From the NCBI RefSeq assembly GCF_040049295.1, contig NZ_JBDZDQ010000001.1:1364001-1428000 (forward strand): a stretch of 64,000 nucleotides of DNA, read 5' to 3'. Every line of letters starts with the position of its first letter. Within the stretch, counting starts at the first letter, position 1. Below, piece by piece: positions 41,181 to 49,398 of this stretch. The DNA is from Sphingomonas sp. KR3-1 (GTDB lineage: Bacteria; Pseudomonadota; Alphaproteobacteria; Sphingomonadales; Sphingomonadaceae). A program made the translations under genes and the position numbers. Under the pieces are notes generated by a model. That model was not told the DNA's origin, ran no database searches, and saw only the letters and a program-made list of their open reading frames with translations.

Positions 41181-41277
41181 GCCCGCCATTTAGGAGCCGC
41201 ACCCGGCATCGGCAACGGTTGGACGGAGCGGCCCAAGGCGTTTGCGTGCCGGTTTGCATCCTTCTAGGACGCGAACC

Positions 41278-42102
41278 ATGGATAGCCTCGTAACGACCGA
41301 TTGGCTGGCCGGCGCGCCGAACGTGCTGGTGCTGGACGCAACCTACACCTCGACGATCCCCGGATCGCCGCCGCGCAACCCGCGCGCCGAATTCGAGGCA
41401 GAGCATATCCACGGCGCGCGCTTCCTCGACCTCGATACGCTGGTCGACGACACCAGCCCGCTGCCGTCGACCGTGCCGACCGTCGCGATGATCGCCGAGC
41501 GGCTGCGCGCGCTGGGCGCGGACACCGAGACGCAGATCGTCCTCTACGACAACAGCCCGCACCACACGGCCTGCCGCGCCTGGTGGGTGCTGCGGCTGGC
41601 GGGCGTCGACGTGGCGCTGCTCGATGGCGGCATGGCCAAGTGGAAGGCAGAGGGCCGGGCCTGCGCCACCGGCCCGCACCACGCCCAGCCCGGCAGCTTC
41701 GAACCGCGCACACCCAAGGCGCAGGTCCGTACGCTCGAGCAGATGAAGGGCGAGACCGGCCAGATCGCCGACGCCCGCTCGGCCGCGCGCTTCACCGGCG
41801 AGGAGCCCGATCCGCGCGCCGAAGTCGCCGCCGGCCATATCCCCGGCTCGCGCAGCGTGCCCTATCCGCGCTTCTTCAACCCGGATGGCACCTGGAAGCA
41901 TCCCGACCATATCCGCAGCGTGTTCGAGGAGAGCAGGATCGACCTTGCCCAGCCGCTGGTCACCACCTGCGGATCGGGCATCACCGCGGCGATCCTGGCG
42001 TTCGGCGCGCACCTGCTCGACAACGAGGCCGCGCTCTACGACGGAAGCTGGACCGAATGGGGCTCGCGGCCCGAGACCGCCAAGGCATTGGGCCCGGCAT
42101 GA
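41278..42102 (+). CDS. sseA: 3-mercaptopyruvate sulfurtransferase-type rhodanese
   Basis: A 274-residue enzyme with two rhodanese domains: an inactive first (LVLDATYTSTIPG to GGMAKWKAEG) and a second with the active cysteine in VTTCGSGITAA (C231). The CGSGIT-type loop matches 3-mercaptopyruvate sulfurtransferases rather than thiosulfate rhodaneses. It donates sulfur from mercaptopyruvate to acceptors in the cytoplasm. The ATG at 41278 is chosen. Its stop overlaps the metC start (ATGA), joining two sulfur amino acid genes. Confidence 0.9.
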   Translation: MDSLVTTDWLAGAPNVLVLDATYTSTIPGSPPRNPRAEFEAEHIHGARFLDLDTLVDDTSPLPSTVPTVAMIAERLRALGADTETQIVLYDNSPHHTACRAWWVLRLAGVDVALLDGGMAKWKAEGRACATGPHHAQPGSFEPRTPKAQVRTLEQMKGETGQIADARSAARFTGEEPDPRAEVAAGHIPGSRSVPYPRFFNPDGTWKHPDHIRSVFEESRIDLAQPLVTTCGSGITAAILAFGAHLLDNEAALYDGSWTEWGSRPETAKALGPA

Positions 42103-43280
42103 GCAAGCGCGACAAGACCAAGGTCGTCACCGCCGGCCGCCGCAAGGAATGGACGCAGGGCATCGTCAACCCGCCGGTGTGGCGCGCCTCGACGATCCTC
42201 TATGACGATGTCGCGCATCTGCGGGCGAACGGCGCGGCGGACACGCACCACAAGCTGTTCTACGGCCGCCGCGGCACGCCGACGCAGTGGTCGCTCGCCG
42301 ATGCGCTGACCGAGCTCGAGCCCGGCGCCGAGGCGACCCTGCTCTATCCCTCGGGCGTCGCGGCGATCGTCACCACGCTGCTGGCGCTGCTCTCGCCGGG
42401 CGACCATCTGCTGCTGCCCGACAGCAGCTATGACCCGACGCGCAACTTCGCCAACGGCATGCTCAAGCGGCTGGGCGTCGAGACGAGCTATTACGACCCG
42501 CTGATCGGCGAAGGCATTGCGGCGCTCTGCAAGCCCAATACCAAGGTGATCTTCCTCGAAAGCCCGGGCAGCCTGACCTTCGAGGTGCAGGATGTGCCGG
42601 CGATCGTCGCAGTGGCGAAGGATCGCGGCATCGAGACGGTGCTCGACAACACCTGGGCGACGCCCCTGCTCTTCCCGGCGATCGAGTTCGGCATCGACTA
42701 TACGATCCTGGCGGCAACCAAATATGTCGTCGGCCATTCCGATGTGATGCTGGGCTCGGTCACCGCGGCACAGGGCAAGTACCAGGCGCTGCGCAGCGCG
42801 ACCTACCAGCTCGGCCAGACGGCGAGCCCGGACGACGCCTGGCTGGGCGCGCGCGGCCTGCGCACCATGGCGATCCGGCTCGACCAGCATGGCCGCGCCG
42901 CGCTCAAGATCGCCGAGTGGCTCAAGGCCCGCCCCGAAGTGGCGCGGGTGCTCCACCCGGCATTGCCCGATTGCCCGGGGCACGAGATCTTCCACCGCGA
43001 CTTCAAGGGCGCGGCCGGGCTGTTCTCCTTCGTGCTGGACGGCGGCGACGAGGCGGCGCGCGCCGCGCTGATCGACGCGCTCGAGCATTTCGGCATCGGC
43101 TATAGCTGGGGCGGCTATGAGAGCCTGGCGATCCCGGTCGACCCGCAGCGCCACCGCACCGCGACGCAGTGGACCGCGGAAGGCCCCGCGGTGCGCCTGC
43201 AGATCGGGCTCGAGGATCCGGACGACCTGATCGCCGACCTCGAACAGGGCCTTGCCGCGTTCCGGGCGGCACGCGGATGA
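42099..43280 (+). CDS. metC: Cystathionine beta-lyase
   Basis: A 393-residue PLP enzyme of the Cys/Met metabolism family. Visible: VNPPVWRASTILYDD, YGRRGTPTQWSLADALTELE, LLYPSGVAAIVTTLLAL, the PLP lysine in LAATKYVVGHSD (K208) and a cofactor loop VLDNTWATPLLFPA. This fits MetC, which splits cystathionine to homocysteine, pyruvate and ammonia. The gene follows sseA with ATGA overlap and overlaps mscS in the same way, so three genes are coupled. Confidence 0.93.
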   Translation: MSKRDKTKVVTAGRRKEWTQGIVNPPVWRASTILYDDVAHLRANGAADTHHKLFYGRRGTPTQWSLADALTELEPGAEATLLYPSGVAAIVTTLLALLSPGDHLLLPDSSYDPTRNFANGMLKRLGVETSYYDPLIGEGIAALCKPNTKVIFLESPGSLTFEVQDVPAIVAVAKDRGIETVLDNTWATPLLFPAIEFGIDYTILAATKYVVGHSDVMLGSVTAAQGKYQALRSATYQLGQTASPDDAWLGARGLRTMAIRLDQHGRAALKIAEWLKARPEVARVLHPALPDCPGHEIFHRDFKGAAGLFSFVLDGGDEAARAALIDALEHFGIGYSWGGYESLAIPVDPQRHRTATQWTAEGPAVRLQIGLEDPDDLIADLEQGLAAFRAARG

Positions 43281-44548
43281 TGCAGCGCTTCGGCGACTGG
43301 CTGGCGGGGCACAACCTCCCCTCGCCACCCGAGCTCACCGAGGCGGGCATCGCTGTCGCGCTCGCCGTCGCGGCACTGGCGCTGGGCTGGTTCGCCGGGC
43401 GGACGCTCGGCCGGCGGATTGCGGCCTTCTGGGCGCACCATGTCGAGCATGCCGAGATCTTCACCGGGCGGGTCTGCGAGATCGTGCGCCACGGCGTGGC
43501 GGCAGTGCTGCTCGGCCTGGCGCTGGCCGGCTATCCCTGGCACGTGCTCGCCGCGCTGGCGCTGGGCTTCGCCACGGGATCGGCGGCGGCGATGCTGGTG
43601 GTCGCGGTGCTGCGCGGGCTGAACCTGCCGCGCTGGCTGGCCTGGACCGTCGCCACGCTCGCCTTTGCAGCGATCCTCAGCCGGACGATCGGCCAGTTCG
43701 CCGCGGCGCAGGACGCGCTCAACAAGGTTGGCTTCCAGATCGGCGAGCGCAATATCACCCTGCTCTCGCTGCTCTCGATCGGCGTGACGGTGCTGCTGCT
43801 GTTCGCGGCGGTGCGCCTGTTCAACCGGCTGCTCGCGCACTGGATCGCCAGCGCGCGCGGCTTCGATCCGGCGCAGAAGCTGCTCGTCCAGAAGCTGACC
43901 AGCATCGCCGCGGTGATCGTCGCCTTCTTCGTCGGTATCGACCTGCTCAAGATCGACCTGACCACCTTCACCGTCTTCTCGGGCGCGTTCGGCCTGGCGA
44001 TCGGCTTCGGCCTGCAGAAGACGATCGGCAATCTGATCGCCGGGATCATCCTGCTGATGGACCGCTCGATCAAGCCGGGCGACGTGATCGTGGTCGGCGA
44101 GAGCTTCGGCTGGGTGAACAAGATCGGCGTGCGCGCGGTCAGCGTCGTCACCCGCGACGGCAAGGAGCATCTGATTCCGAACGAGAATCTGATGACCCAG
44201 GAAGTGGAGAACTGGTCGTACACCGATCGCAACGTCCGCGTCCGCATCCCGGTGACCGTCGCCTATGATTGCGACCTGAAGCTCGCCCAGGCGCTGATGC
44301 TGCGCGCCGCCAAGGAAAGCCCGCGCGCGCTCAACAACCCGCCGACCAATGTGCGGCTCACCGCGTTCGGGGAGAGCGGCGTCGAGCATGAGATCCTCAC
44401 CTGGATCAGCGATCCCGAAAGCGGCGTCGGCAATGTGAAGAGCGACGTGCTCAACCGGCTGTGGGTGATGTTCCAGGAGAACGGGATCAAGCTGCCGGTG
44501 CCGCGCCGCGACATCCGGATCACGTCGAGCGACGCGAAGCACGACTAG
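43277..44548 (+). CDS. Mechanosensitive channel of the MscS family
   Basis: A 423-residue membrane protein, longer than E. coli MscS (286). Four or five hydrophobic helices occupy residues 20-230; the pore-lining helix and beta domain are typical: FSGAFGLAIGFGLQKTIGNL, AGIILLMDRSIKPGDVIVVG, and VSVVTRDGKEHLIPNENLM. It opens at hypo-osmotic shock to release solutes. The ATG at 43277 overlaps the metC stop. A dispersed repeat element begins at its own stop. Confidence 0.9.
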   Translation: MMQRFGDWLAGHNLPSPPELTEAGIAVALAVAALALGWFAGRTLGRRIAAFWAHHVEHAEIFTGRVCEIVRHGVAAVLLGLALAGYPWHVLAALALGFATGSAAAMLVVAVLRGLNLPRWLAWTVATLAFAAILSRTIGQFAAAQDALNKVGFQIGERNITLLSLLSIGVTVLLLFAAVRLFNRLLAHWIASARGFDPAQKLLVQKLTSIAAVIVAFFVGIDLLKIDLTTFTVFSGAFGLAIGFGLQKTIGNLIAGIILLMDRSIKPGDVIVVGESFGWVNKIGVRAVSVVTRDGKEHLIPNENLMTQEVENWSYTDRNVRVRIPVTVAYDCDLKLAQALMLRAAKESPRALNNPPTNVRLTAFGESGVEHEILTWISDPESGVGNVKSDVLNRLWVMFQENGIKLPVPRRDIRITSSDAKHD

Positions 44549-44776
44549 CTTCCTACAGCGAAATTTTCCGCGACTCGGCAAAATGGCCCCAGTGCGCGCC
44601 CGCAGCACGTTTTGGCCGCGCTTGGGTTGACTCACTTCGGGCAAACGCCGCGCATCTCGCAACATCCTTGCGCGCGCGGGATCCTATCGTTCCAACAAAT
44701 CAAAGAGCGGCCGGCGCGCAGCACTCCGGCGACACGAGCCAAGCAGGCGAAATCCTACATTGCAAGCGCATCCGCT
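44546..44776 (+). repeat. Dispersed intergenic element, copy B
   Basis: About 230 bases between the mscS and DUF482 genes resemble copy A at 12278-12497. Best blocks: 44662-44697 (CTTGCGCGCGCGGGATCCTA, then TTCCAACA against TTCCTACA) and 44742-44770 (CAGGCGAAATCCTACATTGC). As in copy A the similarity begins at the upstream stop codon. Strand is arbitrary. Confidence 0.65.
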
Positions 44777-44823
44777 CCCCTTGGCCATTGCCCTTGCCCG
44801 GGGGCGCTCCTTATCTTGAGCGC

Positions 44824-45963
44824 GTGCCTGCCTCTCCCGTGACCGCCCGCATCGCCGACGGCGTCGCCTCGATCCCGCCGGAGGATTGGGACGCCTGCGC
44901 CGGCACCCGCAATCCGTTCGTCAGCCACGCCTTCCTCTCGATCCTTGAGCGCTCGGGATCGGTGAGCCCGCGCGCCGGCTGGCAATCGCTGCCGATCGTG
45001 ATCGACGGCGCGGACGGGCGGCCCGCCGCGATCGCCCCGGCCTATGCCAAGAGCCACAGCCAGGGCGAATATGTGTTCGATCATGCCTGGGCCGATGCCT
45101 GGGAGCGCGCCGGCGGCAACTATTATCCCAAGCTCCAGGTCGCAGTGCCGTTCACGCCGGTGCCCGGCCCGCGCCTGTTGCTGCGCGACGGGGCGATGGC
45201 GCCCGGGCTGATCGCCGGGATCGAGGCGGTTACCGACCAGAACCGGTTGTCCTCGGCGCATGTCACCTTTCTCGACGACGATCAGCTGCCGCTGTTCGAG
45301 CAGGCCGGCTGGCTGATCCGTGCGGGCACCCAGTTCCACTGGGCGAACGAGGGCTATCGCGATTTCGACTCCTTCCTCACCGCACTCGCCAGCCGCAAGC
45401 GCAAGGCGATCCGCAAGGAGCGCGCCGCGGCGGTGGAAGGGCTGACCATCCGCCACCTCAGCGGCCGCGAGATCACCGAGGCGCATTGGGACGCGTTCTG
45501 GGAATTCTACCAGGATACTGGCAGCCGCAAATGGGGACGGCCCTATCTCAGCCGGCTGTTCTTCTCGCTGCTCGGGCAGGAGATGGCGGACCAGGTGCTG
45601 CTGATCCTCGCCTATCGCGGCGATACGCCGATCGCCGGCGCGCTCAACCTGATCGGCGCCGACGCGCTCTATGGCCGCTATTGGGGCTGCACCGAGGAAG
45701 TGCCCTTCCTCCATTTCGAGCTCTGCTACTATCAGGCGATCGATGCCGCGATCGCGCGCGGGCTCGCGCGGGTCGAGGCGGGCGCGCAGGGCGAGCACAA
45801 GCTGGCGCGCGGCTATGCGCCGGTCACCACCTGGTCGGCGCATTATCTCCCCGATCCGGGCTTCCGCCGCGCCGTCGCCGACCATCTCGAGCAGGAGCGC
45901 GAAGCGGTGGCGCAGGAGCAGGAATATCTCGGCGAGCTGACGCCGTTCCGCCGGGGCGGGTAG
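44824..45963 (+). CDS. DUF482/GNAT-like (FemAB-related) protein
   Basis: A 379-residue protein of the DUF482 family, annotated by some as peptidoglycan-related and related to FemAB/GNAT acyltransferases. Seen: NPFVSHAFLSILERSGS, EYVFDHAWADAWERAGG, YYPKLQVAVPFTPVPGPRLL, RKRKAIRKER, WGRPYLSRLFFSLL and VEAGAQGEHKLARGYAP. No signal peptide. No ATG fits; the GTG at 44824 is used (44839 is another). Substrate unknown. Confidence 0.85.
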   Translation: MPASPVTARIADGVASIPPEDWDACAGTRNPFVSHAFLSILERSGSVSPRAGWQSLPIVIDGADGRPAAIAPAYAKSHSQGEYVFDHAWADAWERAGGNYYPKLQVAVPFTPVPGPRLLLRDGAMAPGLIAGIEAVTDQNRLSSAHVTFLDDDQLPLFEQAGWLIRAGTQFHWANEGYRDFDSFLTALASRKRKAIRKERAAAVEGLTIRHLSGREITEAHWDAFWEFYQDTGSRKWGRPYLSRLFFSLLGQEMADQVLLILAYRGDTPIAGALNLIGADALYGRYWGCTEEVPFLHFELCYYQAIDAAIARGLARVEAGAQGEHKLARGYAPVTTWSAHYLPDPGFRRAVADHLEQEREAVAQEQEYLGELTPFRRGG

Positions 45964-46030
45964 GAAGCTCAGACGACTATCCCAGCCGTTGAGTGAAACA
46001 GAAAAGGGCGGGCATCGAGCCCGACCTCTT

Positions 46031-46065
46031 CTAACCCACCCTAGCCCCTCCCTTGCAGGGAGGGG
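46031..46065. repeat. Hairpin repeat at the end of the DUF482 gene
   Basis: CCCCTCCC (46045-46052) and GGGAGGGG (46058-46065) pair perfectly around TTGCA, preceded by CTAACCCACCCTAG. It is the same type as part of the composite repeat at 31799 and lies between convergent genes, so it could act as a transcription stop in both directions. Confidence 0.55.
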
Positions 46066-46079
46066 AATGAGTGAGGTCT

Positions 46080-47864
46080 TTAGTGCCTTGCCTTCCTGTG
46101 CCGTGCCTTCGCCGAGGGGCTGGGGCTCGGCGAGGGGGTCGGCGAGAGCATCGGCAGCGGCGATGCCTCCGCGTCCGGGCTCGCCTCGGGATCGGGCAGG
46201 CTGCTGCCGAGCTGATGGCCCTCGCGCAGGATGATGTCGCGCTCCCATCGCGGGATCGGCAGCTCGCCCGGCTCGATCACCGGCGCGGGCACCTTGTGAT
46301 CGATCTTGAACAGCGCGCTGGCGCCATCGCGCCAGATCGGGATCAGCCCCTGCTCGAAGCGCGGGTTATAGGCCGGCGGCTCGATCATCCAGACATAGTC
46401 GAACGCATCGCGCGGGAAGCGCGCCAGCGCCCAGGCGATCGGGCGCCAATATTCGCGCGGGCACTGCACGTCGGTGACCATCTGCGAGGGATCATGGGCG
46501 AAGCGCTCGGCCGCGGCATAGCGCACCGTCATCAGCTGCCCGCCCGCCATCGACCATTGATCGTTGGTATAGGCAAGCTTGCGCTCGAGCGCGAGCGCAG
46601 GGACGTGCTGGAGGCGAGTCTGCTTCCACTCGTAGCGGCAGGTCTCGCCGACGAAGCTGATCAGCCGGGCGCCCTGGGGCAGATGATCGAGCGCCTTCAA
46701 TTCGCGGTCATAGGTGCCGCTGTAGAGCGCGAAGCTCCAGGTCGTCGCCGCGATGCGCACGCAGAAGAACGCCATGCCCAGCGCCGCCATCGTCGCGGCG
46801 CCGCGGATCGACAGGCCGGGCTTGGGCCGGATCGCGAGGATGCCGATCGCCAGCAGGAACGGCACGAGGCGCATGTCCGCATAGGCCGATCCGAACACGA
46901 CCCGCGGCAGGAAGATGTAGACCAGGGTCAGGAAGATGCCCGACAGCGCCAGGTTGCGCGAATATTGGATGTTCGGATCGCGCACCGCCTTGAACAGCAG
47001 CAGGAACAGCACGCCGACCGAGGCGAGGTCGAACAGCTGCCAGCGATCGCGGAACACCTGGGTGATCCACAGCATCTTGGCGCGCCAGTTGAACATGTCG
47101 AAGGTCTGGCCCGAGACATGGTCGCCCGAGCGCCACACCACCATCATCACCGCGGGCGGCGCCAGCACGATGCACTGGAGGCCGGCATAGAACCAGGGCA
47201 GCACCCAGCCGCCCCAGATGTCCTGCTTCCACGGCACATGCGGATTGCGGCGCAGATCGTGCTGGCGGATCAGCTCGGCCGAGAAGGCGAGGATACCGAG
47301 CAGGCCCCAGCCATAGGTGTGGCAGATCCAGATCAGCACCGAGATCGGCAGGAACACCATCGAGCGGAACAGCAGCTTGCCGAGGCGCGCGAGGCGCAGC
47401 CACCAGCCGAACGCGAGCAGCGCGAACGCCATCGACAGCGCGAAATTGACGAAGCCGAAATGGAAGGGGAAGGCATAGGCGAGCGGCAGCGCGATCAGCG
47501 CGGTCGCCGGAATCTTGCCGTGCACCTCGCGCGCGATCCACAGCATGCCCGCCACGGTCATCGCCGGGATCGAGATCACCACCAGCTTCACCGCCAGCTC
47601 GAGCCCGAAGACATAATGGAGCGGGATGACGAGCAGATCGACGCCGAGATTGCCCATCAGGCTCCAGCGGAAATCATACCATTCGCGCAGGAAACCATAT
47701 TGATCATAGGTGAACTGGACGCGGTAGCGCCCCATATGGCCAGGCAGGTCGACCAGCGGCGGGATCGTCGGCCAGATCAGCGGAATGATGGCGATGAAGG
47801 TGCACAGCGCCACGAACCAGCGCGTCTGCCACCAATGAAGTGATGCCTCCGGATTTCCCTGCAT
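46080..47864 (-). CDS. Polytopic membrane protein, GT-C-like, paralogue 1
   Basis: A 594-residue protein with about 11-12 hydrophobic helices and a large C-terminal soluble part (from about 400). The first loop after helix 1 has PPLVDLPGHMGRYR, the same pattern as its neighbour (PPLIDLPAHIGRYH); FPFHFGFVNFAL and SAYADMRLVPFL also match it. An acidic residue in this first outer loop is typical of GT-C glycosyltransferases, but the fold is only inferred. The last ~35 residues are a Pro/Ser/Ala-rich tail ending in SAKARHRKARH. ATG at 47864 is chosen; 47909 would add 15 residues. Confidence 0.65.
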   Translation of the reverse strand: MQGNPEASLHWWQTRWFVALCTFIAIIPLIWPTIPPLVDLPGHMGRYRVQFTYDQYGFLREWYDFRWSLMGNLGVDLLVIPLHYVFGLELAVKLVVISIPAMTVAGMLWIAREVHGKIPATALIALPLAYAFPFHFGFVNFALSMAFALLAFGWWLRLARLGKLLFRSMVFLPISVLIWICHTYGWGLLGILAFSAELIRQHDLRRNPHVPWKQDIWGGWVLPWFYAGLQCIVLAPPAVMMVVWRSGDHVSGQTFDMFNWRAKMLWITQVFRDRWQLFDLASVGVLFLLLFKAVRDPNIQYSRNLALSGIFLTLVYIFLPRVVFGSAYADMRLVPFLLAIGILAIRPKPGLSIRGAATMAALGMAFFCVRIAATTWSFALYSGTYDRELKALDHLPQGARLISFVGETCRYEWKQTRLQHVPALALERKLAYTNDQWSMAGGQLMTVRYAAAERFAHDPSQMVTDVQCPREYWRPIAWALARFPRDAFDYVWMIEPPAYNPRFEQGLIPIWRDGASALFKIDHKVPAPVIEPGELPIPRWERDIILREGHQLGSSLPDPEASPDAEASPLPMLSPTPSPSPSPSAKARHRKARH

Positions 47865-47874
47865 CCGACCGCTA

Positions 47875-49398
47875 TTACCGTTGCCCGGCGCTCCCAGACA
47901 AGCCGGCATCGTGACGAACGCGATATATTGAGGACATGCCGTTGCTCCAGGCGAGCGTCACGTCGGGTGCGAGCGCCGGCTGGGGCCGGAATCCGATCAC
48001 CCAGACATGGGTGAAGACGCGGCGATCGAAGGCGCGGATCGCGGTTGCCGGATCGGTCGGGCGATAGGCGCAGCCCAGCGGATAGACGAGTTCGGACGGG
48101 TCCGAGGCATAGGGCTCGGCCTGTTCGTGGCGATGGCGGAGCAGCTGCTGGCCGGCGAGCGTCCACTGCGCGGTCTCGAAGATGTCGCGGCGGGCAAGCG
48201 CGATGCCCGAGACATGGGCGAGGCGGCGGCTCGTCCAGTCGGTCGCGCAATTCTCCTGCGCGAGCACCAGCACCGCGGCGCCGCGCGGGATGTGCGGCAC
48301 GGCCTCGAGCGCCTGTTGCTGGGGCTGGGAAGCGAGCAGCATGCTGATCGTGCCCGCCACCGTGCGGATCACGAAGAAGGCGGTCGCGCCGATCGCCACC
48401 GCGCGCTCCCACTTCGCCGGCGGGCGGACCGCGACAAGCGCGATCGCCACGGCCGGGCCAAGCAGCCGCATGTCGGCATAGGCGCCCGCGGCGACGGTGA
48501 ACGGGAAGATCACGAAGATCGCCAGCCCGATCAGCGCGGCGGCGCCGGCGGTCGGGTCGAAGCGCCAGCCGGGGCGGCGCAGGCAGGTGTAGAGCAGGAA
48601 CGCGATGGCGAGGACGCTGGCGACGTCGAACCATTTCCAGCGGTCGCGCAGCAACGACGCGACCCAGCCGGGCTTGGCGCGCCACTGGTAATAGACCACC
48701 GAGCTGTACTGGGTCGCGACGGTGAGCAGCGCCGGGCCGCCGAGCGGAATGCAGGCGAGCACCGCACCGACCAGCGCGGCGCGCCAGCTGCGGCCGTTGC
48801 TGCGCAGCCGGGCAGTCTCGGCGGCGAAGGCGAAGAGGCCGAACATGCCCCAGCCGAAGCTGTGCGCGAGCCAGAGGACGAAGGAGATCGGCATGAACAG
48901 GCCGGCGCGCAGCACCAGCCGGTGCTGGCGGCCGAGGCGGATCCACAAGGCCAGCGCGGCGATGGCGAGGGCGCTGGCCAGCGCGAAGTTCACGAAGCCG
49001 AAGATGAAGGCGTAGTTGTAGGCGAGCGGGAACGCCGCCAGCGTCGCCGGCGACATCCGCCCGCCGCTCTCGCGCGACAGCCAGGCGAGCGCCGCGGTGG
49101 TGAGCAGCGGGATCGCCACCACCGTCCATTTCGCCGCCGCCTCGACGCCGAGCAGCGGCGCCAGCGCGTAGACGATGCCGTCGACGCCGAGATTGCCGAT
49201 CAGCGCCCAGTGATAGGTCCAGTGGCGCTGGAGGTCCGCCGACCGGGCGATCGCCTCGGCGACATGGTAGCGGCCGATATGCGCGGGCAGGTCGATCAGC
49301 GGCGGCAGCGCGGGCCAGAGCAAGGGCACGCACGACGCCAGGATCGCGGCGAGCGCGAACCAGCGTGTCTCCCACCAGCGGACCGCGGCCTGCGGCAT
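47875..49398 (-). CDS. Polytopic membrane protein, GT-C-like, paralogue 2
   Basis: A 507-residue membrane protein closely related to the next gene: shared are RWWETRWFALA/WWQTRWFVAL, PPLIDLPAHIGRY, GNLGVDGIVYAL, FGFVNFALASAL, LPISF-like MPISFVLWLAHSFGWG, and AGAYADMRLLGP. It lacks the Pro/Ser tail. About 10-11 hydrophobic helices and a C-terminal part of about 130 residues with CATDW and CAYRPTDP. The pair is a tandem duplication. Its start codon overlaps the stop of the STT3-like gene (TGATG). Function unknown. Confidence 0.65.
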   Translation of the reverse strand: MPQAAVRWWETRWFALAAILASCVPLLWPALPPLIDLPAHIGRYHVAEAIARSADLQRHWTYHWALIGNLGVDGIVYALAPLLGVEAAAKWTVVAIPLLTTAALAWLSRESGGRMSPATLAAFPLAYNYAFIFGFVNFALASALAIAALALWIRLGRQHRLVLRAGLFMPISFVLWLAHSFGWGMFGLFAFAAETARLRSNGRSWRAALVGAVLACIPLGGPALLTVATQYSSVVYYQWRAKPGWVASLLRDRWKWFDVASVLAIAFLLYTCLRRPGWRFDPTAGAAALIGLAIFVIFPFTVAAGAYADMRLLGPAVAIALVAVRPPAKWERAVAIGATAFFVIRTVAGTISMLLASQPQQQALEAVPHIPRGAAVLVLAQENCATDWTSRRLAHVSGIALARRDIFETAQWTLAGQQLLRHRHEQAEPYASDPSELVYPLGCAYRPTDPATAIRAFDRRVFTHVWVIGFRPQPALAPDVTLAWSNGMSSIYRVRHDAGLSGSAGQR

